Assembly: GCA_014653385.1 (NCBI GenBank)
Contig: JACWER010000002.1
Location: 1 to 60,257 of the forward strand
Reading direction: 5' to 3'
Source of the DNA: Pelagibacterales bacterium SAG-MED50
Lineage (GTDB): Bacteria > Pseudomonadota > Alphaproteobacteria > Pelagibacterales > Pelagibacteraceae
Length of the DNA: 60,257 nucleotides
The translations under genes and the position numbers were made by a program. Below are positions 12,325 to 21,852 of this stretch, piece by piece. Position 1 is the first letter of the stretch, and each line of letters opens with the position of its first letter. A model generated the notes under the pieces. The model did no database searches. It saw only the letters and a list, made by a program, of their open reading frames with translations, and was not told where the DNA came from.

Positions 12325-13164
12325 ATGGCATTAAAAACTTTTAAACCTTACACAAAATCTACTAGAGGAACTATATTAGTTGATAGAACTGGTCTATGGA
12401 AAGGTAAACCTTTTAAATCACTTGTATCTCCAAAAAATGCAATGAAAGGAAGAAACAATAACGGACACATAACAAATATAAATAGATCTGGTGGACATAA
12501 AAAAATGTACAGACATGTAGATTTTTACCGTAAAAAATTCGATATTGAAGCTACTGTAGAAAGAATTGAATATGATCCAAATAGATCATGTTACATCATG
12601 CTAGTAAAATTTGAAGATGCCACTCATGCTTACTATTTAGCCCCGCAAAAAATCAAAGCTGGTGATAAAATTGAAAATGGATCTAAAAAAGAAATTAAAG
12701 TTGGTAATTGTATGCCGCTACAGGACATTCCTGTGGGTATAAATATACATAATGTAGAAATTCAACCAGGTGCAGGCGGAAAAATTGCTAGATCTGCAGG
12801 ATCATCTGTTACAATTAGTGGTTTAGATGGTAATTACAGTTTAATCAAACTAGCATCAGGTGAAGTAAGAAAAATAGACTCTAGATCATTAGCTACTATT
12901 GGAACATTAACTAACCCAGATCAAAAAAATATTAAAATTGGTAAAGCAGGAAGATCAAGATGGCTTGGTAGAAAGCCACATACAAGAGGTGTAGTTAAAA
13001 ACCCTGTTGATCACCCTCATGGTGGTGGTGAAGGTAAATCAGCTGGAGGAAGACATCCAGTTTCACCTACAGGTCAATCTGCTAAAGGATTAAAAACAAG
13101 AGATAATAAGAGAACAGATAAATATATTGTTAAGAGAAGAAATAAAAGGAAGGATACTAAGTAA
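12325..13164 (+). CDS. rplB: 50S ribosomal protein L2
   Basis: L2 (279 residues) binds 23S rRNA next to the peptidyl transferase centre. The [18 protein letters not shown] block near residue 45 and the C-terminal [20 protein letters not shown] block, which includes the conserved DHPHGGGE histidine motif, are intact. The length is the family norm. It overlaps rpsS by one base. Confidence 0.97.
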   Translation: MALKTFKPYTKSTRGTILVDRTGLWKGKPFKSLVSPKNAMKGRNNNGHITNINRSGGHKKMYRHVDFYRKKFDIEATVERIEYDPNRSCYIMLVKFEDATHAYYLAPQKIKAGDKIENGSKKEIKVGNCMPLQDIPVGINIHNVEIQPGAGGKIARSAGSSVTISGLDGNYSLIKLASGEVRKIDSRSLATIGTLTNPDQKNIKIGKAGRSRWLGRKPHTRGVVKNPVDHPHGGGEGKSAGGRHPVSPTGQSAKGLKTRDNKRTDKYIVKRRNKRKDTK

Positions 13165-13460
13165 TGGCTAGATCAGTATGGAAAGGACCTTTTGTTGAAG
13201 AAAGCTTAATGAAAAAAGTTGATAAATACAAAGATGATCCAAAAAAAATTCCAATTAAAACATGGTCAAGAAAGTCAACAATATTACCTGACTTTGTTGG
13301 TGTTAGTTTTCAAATTTATAATGGTAAAAAATTTATACCAATTACTATTTCAGAAGACATGGTTGGACATAAGCTGGGTGAATTTTCACCTACAAGAACT
13401 TTTTATGGTCATACACCAGCAGACAAAAAAGCTAAACCTGCAACAGCGGCTAAAAAATAA
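13164..13460 (+). CDS. rpsS: 30S ribosomal protein S19
   Basis: S19 (98 residues) binds the 30S head near S13. The typical start [18 protein letters not shown] and the block [17 protein letters not shown] then [15 protein letters not shown] are present. It carries a short Ala/Lys tail beyond the usual 92 or so residues. The frame and the conserved rplB-rpsS-rplV order support the call; overlapping frames here are shadows. Confidence 0.97.
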   Translation: MARSVWKGPFVEESLMKKVDKYKDDPKKIPIKTWSRKSTILPDFVGVSFQIYNGKKFIPITISEDMVGHKLGEFSPTRTFYGHTPADKKAKPATAAKK

Positions 13461-13462
13461 AT

Positions 13463-13861
13463 ATGAATAAAACAAAGAAAAAAAATAGAAAAAAAGTAGA
13501 CACAGTTAAATCTGTTAACAACAGTATAAGAACTAGTGTTAGAAAACTTAATCCTATTTTAAAAAGCATTGTTGGAAAAAAGGTTGATGTAGCAATTAGA
13601 GACTTACAATTCTCAGCTAAAAGAATAAGCAAAGATATAAGAAAAACGATAAGTTCTGCAGTTGCAAATGCAGAAAACAACTTTCAATATGATATTGATA
13701 ATTTAGTTGTTAAAGAAGCTTATTGTGGAAAGAAAATAGTAATGAAAAGATTTAGACCAAGAGCAAAAGGTAGAGCTGCACCAATTTTAAAACCTTGGTC
13801 AACTGTAACTATAATTTTATCAGAAGTTAAACAAATGGAGAGTCATGGGACAAAAAGTTAA
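13463..13861 (+). CDS. rplV: 50S ribosomal protein L22
   Basis: L22 reaches into the exit tunnel with a beta hairpin, seen here as [20 protein letters not shown] near residues 93-112. At 132 residues it is about 20 longer than E. coli L22 because of a Lys-rich N-terminal extension ([11 protein letters not shown]). Its 3' end overlaps the rpsC start by 17 nt, the longest overlap in the ribosomal block, so the two are probably translationally coupled. Confidence 0.95.
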   Translation: MNKTKKKNRKKVDTVKSVNNSIRTSVRKLNPILKSIVGKKVDVAIRDLQFSAKRISKDIRKTISSAVANAENNFQYDIDNLVVKEAYCGKKIVMKRFRPRAKGRAAPILKPWSTVTIILSEVKQMESHGTKS

Positions 13862-14525
13862 TCCTGTAGGTTTTAGATTGGGTATCAATAGAGGCTGGGA
13901 CTCTGTTTGGTATGCTAAGAAAAAAGATTTTGGAAATTACTTAATTGAAGACTTTAAAATCCGAAATTATATTAAGAAAAATGTAGTTAATTCTGGTGTA
14001 TCAAAGGTCATGATTGAGAGAACTTCAAATAAATGCTATGTTACTATTTATACTTCAAGACCAGGTTTTGTAATTGGAAAAAAAGGGAGTGATATTGATA
14101 AAATTAAGAATAATTTATCAAAATTTACAGCTAATGAAGTTGCTTTAAATATAAAAGAAGTAAAAAAACCAGAAACTAACGCATATTTAGTTGCAGAAAA
14201 TATTGCCCAACAACTAGTAAAAAGGATTTCATACAGAAGAGCCATGAAGAGATCTATGCAATCATGTATTAGATTAGGGGCAAGAGGAATTAAAGTTTCT
14301 ATTAGTGGAAGACTTGGTGGAAACGAAATTGCAAGAACTGAATGGTTAAGAGAAGGAAGTATTCCTGCACACACATTAAGAGCAGATATAGATTATGCAG
14401 AAGCGGAGGCATTAACTACATACGGAATAATTGGAATTAAAGTTTGGATCTATAAAGGTGAAGTATTTGCAAGAGAATTTAGTCAAGAAACTAATAAAGT
14501 AATAGCGAAAGAGGGTAAAGAATAA
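13845..14525 (+). CDS. rpsC: 30S ribosomal protein S3
   Basis: S3 (226 residues) forms part of the mRNA entry channel and helicase. It starts [20 protein letters not shown] as in nearly all bacteria. The KH domain appears as [17 protein letters not shown] (about residues 72-88), and the C-terminal domain holds [20 protein letters not shown]. The start lies inside the end of rplV, and the stop overlaps rplP by one base. Confidence 0.97.
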   Translation: MGQKVNPVGFRLGINRGWDSVWYAKKKDFGNYLIEDFKIRNYIKKNVVNSGVSKVMIERTSNKCYVTIYTSRPGFVIGKKGSDIDKIKNNLSKFTANEVALNIKEVKKPETNAYLVAENIAQQLVKRISYRRAMKRSMQSCIRLGARGIKVSISGRLGGNEIARTEWLREGSIPAHTLRADIDYAEAEALTTYGIIGIKVWIYKGEVFAREFSQETNKVIAKEGKE

Positions 14526-14935
14526 TGCTTCAACCAGTCAGAACTAGATGGAGAAAAGCTCACAAAGGAAGAATCCATGGAACTGCTACAAGAGCAAGTT
14601 CTATCAATTATGGTGCATTTGCTTTGAAAGCTTTACAACCAGAAAGAATTACTGGAAAACAAATTGAAGCTGCTAGAGTAGCATTAACTAGACATATGAA
14701 AAGACAAGGAAGAGTATGGACTAGAGTTTTCCCAAACATACCTGTATCAAAAAAACCTATCGAAGTTAGAATGGGTAAAGGTAAAGGAAATCCAGAATTT
14801 TTTGCTTGCAGAGTTAAACCAGGAAGAATTTTATTTGAAGTTGATGGTGTGTCAGAACAAATAGCAAAAGAAGCTCTTTATAAAGCATCAGCTAAATTAC
14901 CCATTAAAACTAAAACTATTAAGAGGTTTGCTTAA
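14525..14935 (+). CDS. rplP: 50S ribosomal protein L16
   Basis: L16 (136 residues) helps position tRNA acceptor ends in the A site. Recognisable blocks are [16 protein letters not shown] at the N-terminus, [15 protein letters not shown] in the middle and [20 protein letters not shown] after it. The Arg in the RMGKGKG loop is where YcfD-type hydroxylases act in other bacteria. The order rpsC-rplP-rpmC is invariant. Confidence 0.97.
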   Translation: MLQPVRTRWRKAHKGRIHGTATRASSINYGAFALKALQPERITGKQIEAARVALTRHMKRQGRVWTRVFPNIPVSKKPIEVRMGKGKGNPEFFACRVKPGRILFEVDGVSEQIAKEALYKASAKLPIKTKTIKRFA

Positions 14936-14936
14936 T

Positions 14937-15128
14937 ATGAAAAAACAAGAGATCAAAAAATTATCAAAAGACGAAATGATTAAGAATATTGATAAATTAA
15001 AAAAAGATCTTTTTAATTTTAGATTCCAAAAAATGAATTCTCAAGTAACAAACCCTGCAAAAATTGGAGAAACAAAGAAAACAATTGCAAGATTAAAAAC
15101 TATATTAAAAGGAAAAATTAATGCCTAA
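14937..15128 (+). CDS. rpmC: 50S ribosomal protein L29
   Basis: L29 is a small helical-hairpin protein at the tunnel exit. I choose the ATG at 14937, one base after the rplP stop, over an in-frame TTG at 14928 that lies inside rplP; this gives 63 residues, the family norm. The segment LKKDLFNFRFQKMNSQVTNP is typical. It overlaps rpsQ by 8 nt. Confidence 0.93.
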   Translation: MKKQEIKKLSKDEMIKNIDKLKKDLFNFRFQKMNSQVTNPAKIGETKKTIARLKTILKGKINA

Positions 15129-15357
15129 AAAAATATTAACTGGAGTTGTTATAAGTGACAAGCCAAACAAAACCATAACTGTAATGGTTGAGAGAAAATA
15201 TTCTCACCCTGTGCTTAAAAAAGTAATTAAAGTAAGAAAAAATTACAATGCTCATGATGAAAATAACACCTGTAAAACAGGTGATAAGGTTTCAATTATA
15301 GAAAGTAAGCCGTTTTCAAAAAATAAAAAATTCCAAGTAATGGAGAATACAAAATAA
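15121..15357 (+). CDS. rpsQ: 30S ribosomal protein S17
   Basis: S17 (78 residues) is an OB-fold primary 16S rRNA binder. The family block [19 protein letters not shown] is followed by [19 protein letters not shown] and a [20 protein letters not shown] stretch. The length matches the bacterial norm and the position between rpmC and rplN is standard. Confidence 0.96.
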   Translation: MPKKILTGVVISDKPNKTITVMVERKYSHPVLKKVIKVRKNYNAHDENNTCKTGDKVSIIESKPFSKNKKFQVMENTK

Positions 15358-15725
15358 TGATTGGTGTACAAACAGAATTGCAAGTAGCAGACAATACAGG
15401 CGCTAAAAGAATAGAATGTATAAAAGTTCTCGGTGGATCAAAGAGAAGATATGCAAGTATTGGTGATACTATTGTTATTGCTGTGAAAGAAGCAATACCC
15501 AAAGGTAAGGTAAAAAAAGGTACAGTCCATAAAGCTGTTGTAGTAAGAGTTAAAAAAGGAATTCATAGAAATGACGGTTCAAAGGTTAAATTTGATAATA
15601 ATGCTGCCGTTTTAGTTGATGATAAAGGTGAACCGGTAGGAACAAGAATTTTTGGACCTGTAACTAGAGAATTAAGAAGTAGAGGGCAAATGAAAATAAT
15701 TTCATTAGCACCGGAGGTTATATAA
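15357..15725 (+). CDS. rplN: 50S ribosomal protein L14
   Basis: L14 (122 residues) forms an intersubunit bridge and is the docking site of the silencing factor RsfS. The start [20 protein letters not shown] and the later blocks [19 protein letters not shown] and [13 protein letters not shown] are near-universal. The one-base overlap with rpsQ and 1-nt gap to rplX indicate co-translation. Confidence 0.97.
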   Translation: MIGVQTELQVADNTGAKRIECIKVLGGSKRRYASIGDTIVIAVKEAIPKGKVKKGTVHKAVVVRVKKGIHRNDGSKVKFDNNAAVLVDDKGEPVGTRIFGPVTRELRSRGQMKIISLAPEVI

Positions 15726-15726
15726 T

Positions 15727-15972
15727 ATGATTAAAAAAGGTCTAAAAGTTAGAGTTTTAACAGGTAAAGATAAAAAAAAAGAAGGTGAAGTTATTGAAAT
15801 TGATAGACCCAATAATAGAGCAAAAGTTAAAGAAATTAACATGGTTAAAAAACACGTAAAAACGACCAAAGAAAAAAAAGGTGGAATTGTATCAAAAGAG
15901 AGCTTTATTCATTTATCAAACCTTAAGCTAATTGATGAAAAAGCTGCAAAAAAAACAGAGGCTAAAAAATAA
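15727..15972 (+). CDS. rplX: 50S ribosomal protein L24
   Basis: L24 begins 50S assembly. The KOW motif is visible at the N-terminus ([20 protein letters not shown]), followed by [19 protein letters not shown]. At 81 residues it is about 20 shorter than the E. coli protein, lacking most of the C-terminal zinc-like extension; streamlining is the simplest reading. It overlaps rplE by one base. Confidence 0.95.
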   Translation: MIKKGLKVRVLTGKDKKKEGEVIEIDRPNNRAKVKEINMVKKHVKTTKEKKGGIVSKESFIHLSNLKLIDEKAAKKTEAKK

Positions 15973-16526
15973 TGACACCAAGATTAAAAGAAATTTACAG
16001 TAAAGAAATTCAATCAGCTTTAAAAGATAGCTTAGGTCTAAAAAATATTTTTATGGTACCTAGAATTGAAAAAATAGTTTTAAATATGGGTCTTGGACTA
16101 GATGGTGCTGATTCAAAAATTCTAAAAGCTGCAGAAGAAGATATGGGAAAGATTACTGGACAAAAACCTGTAATCACTAAATTTAAAAAATCAGTTGCAA
16201 ATTTTAAAACAAGAAAAGGTTCAAATGCTGGTTTAAAAGTAACACTGAGAAAAAATAAAATGTATGAATTTATTGATAGATTGGTAAATATTGCATTACC
16301 TCGAATTAAAGATTTCAGAGGATTATCTCCAAAAGGATTTGATAAATTTGGTAATTATACATTTGGAGTAAAAGAGCACATTATTTTTCCAGAGGTAAGT
16401 TTTGATAGAGCAGATAAAGTACGTGGTCTAGATATAGTGGTTGTAATCAAAGCCTTAAATAAAGATCATGCATTTGCTTTGTTGGAAAAAATGAATTTTC
16501 CATTTATTAAAAAAGGAGACAATTAA
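15972..16526 (+). CDS. rplE: 50S ribosomal protein L5
   Basis: L5 (184 residues) holds 5S rRNA and contacts the P-site tRNA. Key segments are MVPRIEKIVLNMGLG near residue 28, TGQKPVITKFKKSVANFK, and RGLSPKGFDKFGNYTFGVKE. The length is normal. The gap to rpsN is 2 nt. Confidence 0.97.
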   Translation: MTPRLKEIYSKEIQSALKDSLGLKNIFMVPRIEKIVLNMGLGLDGADSKILKAAEEDMGKITGQKPVITKFKKSVANFKTRKGSNAGLKVTLRKNKMYEFIDRLVNIALPRIKDFRGLSPKGFDKFGNYTFGVKEHIIFPEVSFDRADKVRGLDIVVVIKALNKDHAFALLEKMNFPFIKKGDN

Positions 16527-16528
16527 TC

Positions 16529-16834
16529 ATGGCTAAAGTAAGCGCTGTAAATAAGAATGATAAAAGAATTAAACTTTCTGACAGACTTTATAAAAAAAGA
16601 CAAAGTTTAAAGAAGATAATTATGGATAAAAAATTACCTTTAGAAGAAAGATTTAAGGCACAGCAAAAATTATCTCAAATGCCAAGAAATTCAGCAAAAA
16701 CAAGAGTAATGAACAGATGCAAAATTACAGGTAGACCTCATGGGGTTTATAGAAAGTTAAAAATATCAAGAATAGCTTTAAGGGACTTAGGTTTGGCTGG
16801 ATTAATTCCAGGAATGACTAAGTCAAGCTGGTAG
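16529..16834 (+). CDS. rpsN: 30S ribosomal protein S14, zinc-free type
   Basis: S14 (101 residues) assembles into the 30S head. It is the long, zinc-independent form: the C-terminal block NRCKITGRPHGVYRKLKISR has one cysteine rather than the CxxC pairs of the short form. It lies between rplE and rpsH, the usual spc operon position. An 11-nt gap follows with a clear GAAAGGA ribosome-binding site for rpsH. Confidence 0.97.
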   Translation: MAKVSAVNKNDKRIKLSDRLYKKRQSLKKIIMDKKLPLEERFKAQQKLSQMPRNSAKTRVMNRCKITGRPHGVYRKLKISRIALRDLGLAGLIPGMTKSSW

Positions 16835-16845
16835 AAAGGAAAATT

Positions 16846-17241
16846 ATGAGTTTAAGTGATCCAATTGGAGATATGATAGCTAGAGTGAAAAATGCTCAAG
16901 CTAGAAATCATAAAAAAGTAGCATTACCATCTTCAAATTTCAAAACTAAAATAGCAGATATTCTTAAGAACGAAGGATTTATTAAAGATTTTAAAATTGA
17001 TGCTGAGGATAAAAAACCTACTTTATCTTTAGAACTTAAGTATCATTCAGGTAACCCTGTTATCAGTGCTTTTGAACGTGTATCAAAACCTGGAAGAAGA
17101 ATTTTTTCAAGTGCAGAAAGCTTACCAAAAGTAAACAATGGATTAGGTATTGCAATTATCTCTACACCCAAAGGTGTAATGACAGATATAGATGCAAGAA
17201 AACAACGTGTTGGTGGCGAAATAATTTGTAAGGTATTTTAA
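16846..17241 (+). CDS. rpsH: 30S ribosomal protein S8
   Basis: S8 (131 residues) binds helix 21 of 16S rRNA and in enterobacteria represses the spc operon. It shows the family start MSLSDPIGDMIARVKNAQ and the C-terminal GLGIAIISTPKGVMTDIDAR with the 16S-binding GGEIICKVF end. It is one of the few genes in the block with a good ribosome-binding site (AAAGGA, 16838-16843). Confidence 0.97.
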   Translation: MSLSDPIGDMIARVKNAQARNHKKVALPSSNFKTKIADILKNEGFIKDFKIDAEDKKPTLSLELKYHSGNPVISAFERVSKPGRRIFSSAESLPKVNNGLGIAIISTPKGVMTDIDARKQRVGGEIICKVF

Positions 17242-17780
17242 TGTCTAAAATTGGTAAAATAAGTATTTCAATCCCTGAAAAAGTTAAAGTTGTTTTAGCT
17301 GGAAATATAATAAATATTGAAGGACCTTTAGGAAAAAAATCATTAGACATTGATTTAGAGATGTTCAATCTTGATATTAAAGATGGTAAAGAAATATCAA
17401 TTAAACCAAAAAAAATAGATCAAAATTCTAAAAGACTTTGGGGAATGAATAGAAGTTTGATCAATAATGCAGTAATTGGATCAAGTACAGGATATGAAAA
17501 AATCCTTGAGCTAGTTGGCGTTGGTTACAGAGCAGCTTTAAAAGGAAAACAGCTAAATCTTCAACTTGGTTATAGTCATGACATTAACTATGATATTCCT
17601 GATGGTATTAAAATTGAAGTTGAAAAACAAACAACTTTAAAGATTTCAGGTTCAGACAAACAACAGGTTGGATCAGTTGCTTCAAAAATTAAAACATACA
17701 GAAAAATTGAACCTTACAAAGGTAAAGGAATACGTGAAAAAGGACAATATGTTCTTAAAAAAGAAGGAAAGAAAAAATAA
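17241..17780 (+). CDS. rplF: 50S ribosomal protein L6
   Basis: L6 (179 residues) binds near the sarcin-ricin loop. Its two alpha/beta repeats are seen, with the second carrying [20 protein letters not shown] and the C-terminal [16 protein letters not shown] motif used for rRNA contact. The start overlaps the rpsH stop (TAATG), and rplR overlaps its own stop the same way. Confidence 0.97.
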   Translation: MSKIGKISISIPEKVKVVLAGNIINIEGPLGKKSLDIDLEMFNLDIKDGKEISIKPKKIDQNSKRLWGMNRSLINNAVIGSSTGYEKILELVGVGYRAALKGKQLNLQLGYSHDINYDIPDGIKIEVEKQTTLKISGSDKQQVGSVASKIKTYRKIEPYKGKGIREKGQYVLKKEGKKK

Positions 17781-18136
17781 TGAAACTAAATACAAGCACT
17801 AGAAAAAGATTCAGAGTAAGCAATAAAGTTAAAAAAGTTGCTTCTAAAGATAGGTTCAGACTATGTATTTCTAGATCGTCAAAAAATATATCTGCACAAA
17901 TAATTGATGACATAAATAAAGTTACATTATTATCTGCTTCATCTGTTGAGAAAGATATTAAATCAGGAGATAAAGTTAATAAAACTGAACTTTCTAAAAT
18001 AGTTGCAACTAAACTTGCGAAAAAAGCCCAAGAGAAGAAAATTACCAAGATTTACTTTGATAGAGGTGTTTATAGATACCATGGCAGAGTGAAAGTATTT
18101 GCTGAAACCTTACGTGAAAATGGAATGGAATTTTAA
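17780..18136 (+). CDS. rplR: 50S ribosomal protein L18
   Basis: L18 (118 residues) binds 5S rRNA together with L5. [20 protein letters not shown] and the C-terminal [20 protein letters not shown] are characteristic. The length and the rplF-rplR-rpsE order are standard. Confidence 0.96.
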   Translation: MKLNTSTRKRFRVSNKVKKVASKDRFRLCISRSSKNISAQIIDDINKVTLLSASSVEKDIKSGDKVNKTELSKIVATKLAKKAQEKKITKIYFDRGVYRYHGRVKVFAETLRENGMEF

Positions 18137-18138
18137 TT

Positions 18139-18654
18139 ATGGAAAATTTTAAAGATAAAAAAGCTGATGATATTTTAGAAAAGTTAGTTCATATAAACCG
18201 AATTACAAAAGTAGTTAAAGGTGGACGTAGATTTGGTTTTTCTGCTCTAGTAGTTGTAGGAAATCAAGCCGGTAAAATTGGTATTGCTCATGCAAAAGCA
18301 AAACAAGTACCAGACGCAATTAAAAAAGCAAATGAAGTTGCTAGAAGAAAATTAATACATATTCCATTAAGAGAAGGAAGAACAATTCATCATGATGTTA
18401 AAGCAAAAGATGGATCAGGAAGAATTGTGCTTAGAGCTGCATCAAAAGGAACTGGAATTATTGCAGGTGGACCTGTAAGAGCAGTATGCGAAGTATTGGG
18501 TGTTAAAGATATAGTTGCAAAATCAATGGGCACTTCGAATGCGCATAATGTTATTAGAGCAACTATGAAAGCATTATTAAAACAAAATTCACCAAAACAA
18601 ATTTCAGCAATTAGAAATAAAAAGATTTCCGAAATTGTTGAGAAAAGAGGATAA
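18139..18654 (+). CDS. rpsE: 30S ribosomal protein S5
   Basis: S5 (171 residues) shapes the decoding site and the mRNA entry channel. The double-stranded-RNA-binding-like N-terminal half has VVKGGRRFGFSALVVVGNQ and the C-terminal half GPVRAVCEVLGVKDIVAKS. The stop overlaps rplO directly by one base, so no rpmD (L30) gene lies between them, unlike in many bacteria. Confidence 0.97.
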   Translation: MENFKDKKADDILEKLVHINRITKVVKGGRRFGFSALVVVGNQAGKIGIAHAKAKQVPDAIKKANEVARRKLIHIPLREGRTIHHDVKAKDGSGRIVLRAASKGTGIIAGGPVRAVCEVLGVKDIVAKSMGTSNAHNVIRATMKALLKQNSPKQISAIRNKKISEIVEKRG

Positions 18655-19106
18655 TGATAACTTTAAACACTAAAGATAAAATTAATAAAACTAAAATGCG
18701 TGTTGGTAGAGGTATTGGCTCAGGAAAAGGTAAAACTTCAGGCAGAGGTGTGAAAGGTCAAAAATCTAGATCAGGTGTAGCAATTAAAGCCTTTGAGGGT
18801 GGCCAAATGCCTTTATACAGAAGATTACCTAAAAGAGGGTTTAATCCAATTTCAAGAACAAACATAGCAATTATGAATCTTGAAAAAATCCAATCTTTTA
18901 TTAATGAAAAAACGATTAATCCTAGCGATACTATAAACATGGAACTGCTTAAAAAATTAAAGTTAATTAATAAAAATTCTCAAAAGCTAAAGATACTTGG
19001 AACTGGAGACATTAAGGATAAAATTAACATAGAGGCAGATTTAGCATCTAAATCAGCAATAGAAAAACTAGAGAAAATTAGTGGATCTATTAAATTGAAA
19101 AAATAA
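18654..19106 (+). CDS. rplO: 50S ribosomal protein L15
   Basis: L15 (150 residues) is a late-assembly 50S protein. The glycine-rich N-terminal rRNA-binding tail GRGIGSGKGKTSGRGVKGQ and the block GFEGGQMPLYRRLPKRGF-like (here AFEGGQMPLYRRLPKRGFNP) are clear. The C-terminal half is shorter and more diverged. It precedes secY by 9 nt, the usual spc arrangement. Confidence 0.96.
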   Translation: MITLNTKDKINKTKMRVGRGIGSGKGKTSGRGVKGQKSRSGVAIKAFEGGQMPLYRRLPKRGFNPISRTNIAIMNLEKIQSFINEKTINPSDTINMELLKKLKLINKNSQKLKILGTGDIKDKINIEADLASKSAIEKLEKISGSIKLKK

Positions 19107-19115
19107 TAAATTTCA

Positions 19116-20396
19116 ATGAGTGCATCGTCATCATCAAACGACTTAAGAAATAGAATACTTTTTACAATATTCATTCTAGCTGTTTATAGATTTGGTACTT
19201 TTGTGCCATTACCAGGTATAGATCCAGAACAACTTAAAGTAATGATGGATGGTAACCAAAAAGGGTTGCTTGGAATGTTTAATGTTTTTGCTGGTGGAGC
19301 AGTTAGTAGAATGGCAATATTTGCATTAGGTATAATGCCTTATATTTCATCTGCAATTATAGTTCAGTTATTAACAGGAGTTTCTGAATATTTTAAAAAT
19401 CTTAAAGCTCAAGGTGAAACTGGAAGAGCAAAAATTACACAAATTACAAGATATGGAACAGTGTTGTTAGCTACAGTGCAAGGATACGGCTTATCAGTAG
19501 GTTTAGAGTCTTCAGCTGATCTAGTAATTAATCCAGGAGCTTTTTTTAAAATTACAACTGTTACAACTATTGTAGCAGGGACAATGTTTTTAATGTGGCT
19601 TGGTGAACAAATTACCCAAAGAGGAATAGGTAATGGTATTTCTTTAATAATTTTTGCTGGAATAGTTGCTGAAATTCCAAGAGCATTGGTTACAACTTTT
19701 GAACTTGGTCGAACTGGAGCTGTATCAACATTTATGATTTTAGCTATATTTGTTCTTCTAATTGCAACAATTTTATTTGTAGTTTTCATGGAAAGAGCTT
19801 TGAGAAAAATTTTGATTAATTATCCAAAAAGACAGATGGGAAATAAAATGTATGGGGGAGAGTCATCTCATTTACCTCTAAAAATTAACCAAGCTGGAGT
19901 AATTCCTGCAATTTTTGCTTCAGCATTACTATTATTACCAGTAACTTTTTCAAATTTTTCCTTTTCAAATAATGATACTTTTTTAAATTTAAGTTCTTAT
20001 TTCACTCAAGGACAACCTCTTTATATGCTGTTGTATGCATCTGGAATAATTTTTTTTACTTTTTTCTATACATCTATAACTTTTAACCCAACAGAGACTG
20101 CAGATAATTTAAGAAAATACGGAGGCTTTGTTCCCGGAATAAGACCTGGTGAAAGTACAGCGCTATATATCCAAAATATATCAACTAAATTAACAACAAT
20201 AGGTGCATTATATTTAACTCTAGTTTGTTTAATGCCTGAATTTTTAATTGCAAATTATCCAATACCTTTTTATTTAGGTGGTGCTTCAATTTTAATTGTT
20301 GTAGTTGTTGCTATAGACACAGTGACACAAATTCAAACAAGATTAATGAGTTCTCAATATGAACAATTAATCAAGAAAACAAAATTTGGTAAGTAA
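19116..20396 (+). CDS. secY: Protein translocase channel SecY
   Basis: SecY (426 residues) is the inner-membrane channel through which the signal-peptide proteins of the 48-60 kb array would be exported. About ten hydrophobic segments are visible. Marker motifs include YRFGTFVPLPGIDP near the N-terminus, GIMPYISSAIIVQLL, ITQRGIGNGISLIIFAGI and the cytoplasmic loop FVPGIRPGESTALYI that engages SecA and ribosomes. adk starts at the base after its stop codon. Confidence 0.97.
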   Translation: MSASSSSNDLRNRILFTIFILAVYRFGTFVPLPGIDPEQLKVMMDGNQKGLLGMFNVFAGGAVSRMAIFALGIMPYISSAIIVQLLTGVSEYFKNLKAQGETGRAKITQITRYGTVLLATVQGYGLSVGLESSADLVINPGAFFKITTVTTIVAGTMFLMWLGEQITQRGIGNGISLIIFAGIVAEIPRALVTTFELGRTGAVSTFMILAIFVLLIATILFVVFMERALRKILINYPKRQMGNKMYGGESSHLPLKINQAGVIPAIFASALLLLPVTFSNFSFSNNDTFLNLSSYFTQGQPLYMLLYASGIIFFTFFYTSITFNPTETADNLRKYGGFVPGIRPGESTALYIQNISTKLTTIGALYLTLVCLMPEFLIANYPIPFYLGGASILIVVVVAIDTVTQIQTRLMSSQYEQLIKKTKFGK

Positions 20397-20960
20397 GTGA
20401 ATATTATTTTATTTGGGCCACCAGGCGCAGGTAAAGGCACCCAATCAAAGTATTTAGTTGATAAACTAAACAATTTTCAAGTTTCTACAGGCGATATTCT
20501 AAGAGAAGAAATTAAAAAAAATTCAGATATTGGTCAACAAATAAGAACTAATATGAATGAAGGTAAATTTGTTAGTGATGAAATTGTTAACGCATTGATT
20601 AAAAAATTAATAGATGATCCTCTGAAAAAAAATAAATTAATATTTGATGGATACCCTAGATCATTAAGTCAGGCACAATATTTAGATTTATTATTAGACA
20701 AATCTAATCAAAAAGTTGACCATATTTTCTTCCTAAATGTAAATAAAGATATAATTATAGAAAGAATTGAAAAAAGAAAAATAATAGAAAATCGATCCGA
20801 TGATAATACAGATACTATTCTTAAAAGATATGATACTTACATGGAAACTACTAGACCTGTGTTAGATTACTATTCTAAGAATCCTAATTTCCAAGAGATA
20901 AATGGAACACAAGAAATTGATCAAATAACAAAGGAAATAGACGCTTTTATCAATGTTTAA
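20397..20960 (+). CDS. adk: Adenylate kinase, short-lid form
   Basis: This kinase interconverts ATP + AMP and 2 ADP. The P-loop GPPGAGKGTQS is at residues 7-17, followed by STGDILREEI and the AMP-site FDGYPRSLSQAQYL. At 187 residues it is about 27 shorter than the E. coli enzyme: after IIERIEKRK the lid is a short loop (IIENRSDDN), with no zinc-finger lid. The start is GTG, the base after the secY stop. The secY-adk pairing is widespread. Confidence 0.95.
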   Translation: MNIILFGPPGAGKGTQSKYLVDKLNNFQVSTGDILREEIKKNSDIGQQIRTNMNEGKFVSDEIVNALIKKLIDDPLKKNKLIFDGYPRSLSQAQYLDLLLDKSNQKVDHIFFLNVNKDIIIERIEKRKIIENRSDDNTDTILKRYDTYMETTRPVLDYYSKNPNFQEINGTQEIDQITKEIDAFINV

Positions 20961-20964
20961 GACA

Positions 20965-20992
20965 TTGACTTTAGGTAATCTTATTATATAAA
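20965..20992 (+). promoter_or_regulatory. Sigma-70-type promoter for rpsM-rpsK-rpoA-rplQ
   Basis: In the 56-nt adk-rpsM gap, TTGACT (20965-20970) and TATAAA (20987-20992) are separated by 16 nt, close to the sigma-70 consensus. Transcription would start near 20999, giving a leader of about 18 nt before the rpsM ATG at 21017. This would let the alpha-operon portion be expressed independently of the upstream block. The call rests on sequence match only. Confidence 0.6.
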
Positions 20993-21016
20993 AGGCTCAA
21001 AATTATCACAAAAACT

Positions 21017-21400
21017 ATGGCTCGTATCGCAGGTATAAACATTCCACAAAATAAGCTTGTTCACATAGGTCTTACTTATATTTATGGAATAGGTGATAAA
21101 TTTTCTAATCAAATTTGTACTTCACTTGAAATTCCAAGAGCAAAAAGAATTAATGAATTAACAGACGATGAAATTTTGAAAATTAGAGAATTTATTGATG
21201 CTAATTTTAAAGTAGAGGGAGATCTTAGAAGAGACTACTCTCTTACAATTAAAAGATTAATAGATCTAGCTTGTTACAGAGGAACAAGGCATAGAAAAAA
21301 ATTACCTGTTAGAGGTCAAAGAACAAGATGCAATGCTAGAACAAGAAAAGGTAAAGCTATCGCTATTGCAGGAAAAAAATTAACTCCAACTAAAAAATAA
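21017..21400 (+). CDS. rpsM: 30S ribosomal protein S13
   Basis: S13 (127 residues) forms head bridges to the 50S subunit. It starts [20 protein letters not shown] and ends with the basic tRNA-contacting tail [19 protein letters not shown]. No rpmJ (L36) gene lies between secY and rpsM. It is the first gene behind the promoter at 20965-20992. Confidence 0.97.
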   Translation: MARIAGINIPQNKLVHIGLTYIYGIGDKFSNQICTSLEIPRAKRINELTDDEILKIREFIDANFKVEGDLRRDYSLTIKRLIDLACYRGTRHRKKLPVRGQRTRCNARTRKGKAIAIAGKKLTPTKK

Positions 21401-21402
21401 TT

Positions 21403-21852
21403 ATGTCTAAAGCTGATAAAGTTGAAAATAAAGATCAGAAGGTAGAAAAATCTTTAAAAAAAAGTAATAAAAGTTCTTATTCAAAAAAGAAAAAAATTAA
21501 AAAAAATATTTTAAATGGTATTGCTTATGTACAATCTACTTTTAATAATACAATAATTTCAATTGCAGATACTAATGGAAATGTAATATCATGGGCATCT
21601 GCTGGGCAAAAAGGTTTTAAGGGATCAAGAAAGTCAACTCCTTACGCTGCGCAAATTGCTGCTGATGCTGCTGCTTCTAAAGCATTAGAATATGGAATGA
21701 AAACTTTATATGTTGAAGTGAAGGGCCCTGGCTCTGGACGTGAAACAGCTTTAAGAGCATTACAGGCAAGAGGTTTTAAAATTTTATCAATTAAAGATAC
21801 AACACCCATGCCTCATAATGGAACTAGACCACCAAAGAAAAGGAGAGTTTAA
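21403..21852 (+). CDS. rpsK: 30S ribosomal protein S11 with basic N-terminal extension
   Basis: S11 lines the mRNA exit channel on the platform. The core is standard: [35 protein letters not shown] and the end [18 protein letters not shown]. At 149 residues it is about 20 longer than the usual form because of a Lys/Ser-rich N-terminus ([20 protein letters not shown] onward), presumably unstructured. It overlaps rpoA by one base. Confidence 0.97.
   Translation: MSKADKVENKDQKVEKSLKKSNKSSYSKKKKIKKNILNGIAYVQSTFNNTIISIADTNGNVISWASAGQKGFKGSRKSTPYAAQIAADAAASKALEYGMKTLYVEVKGPGSGRETALRALQARGFKILSIKDTTPMPHNGTRPPKKRRV

Noticed and set aside
13219..13470. Second frame overlapping rpsS
   Set aside because: It lies wholly within the S19 frame region and has no conserved features; S19 is certain.
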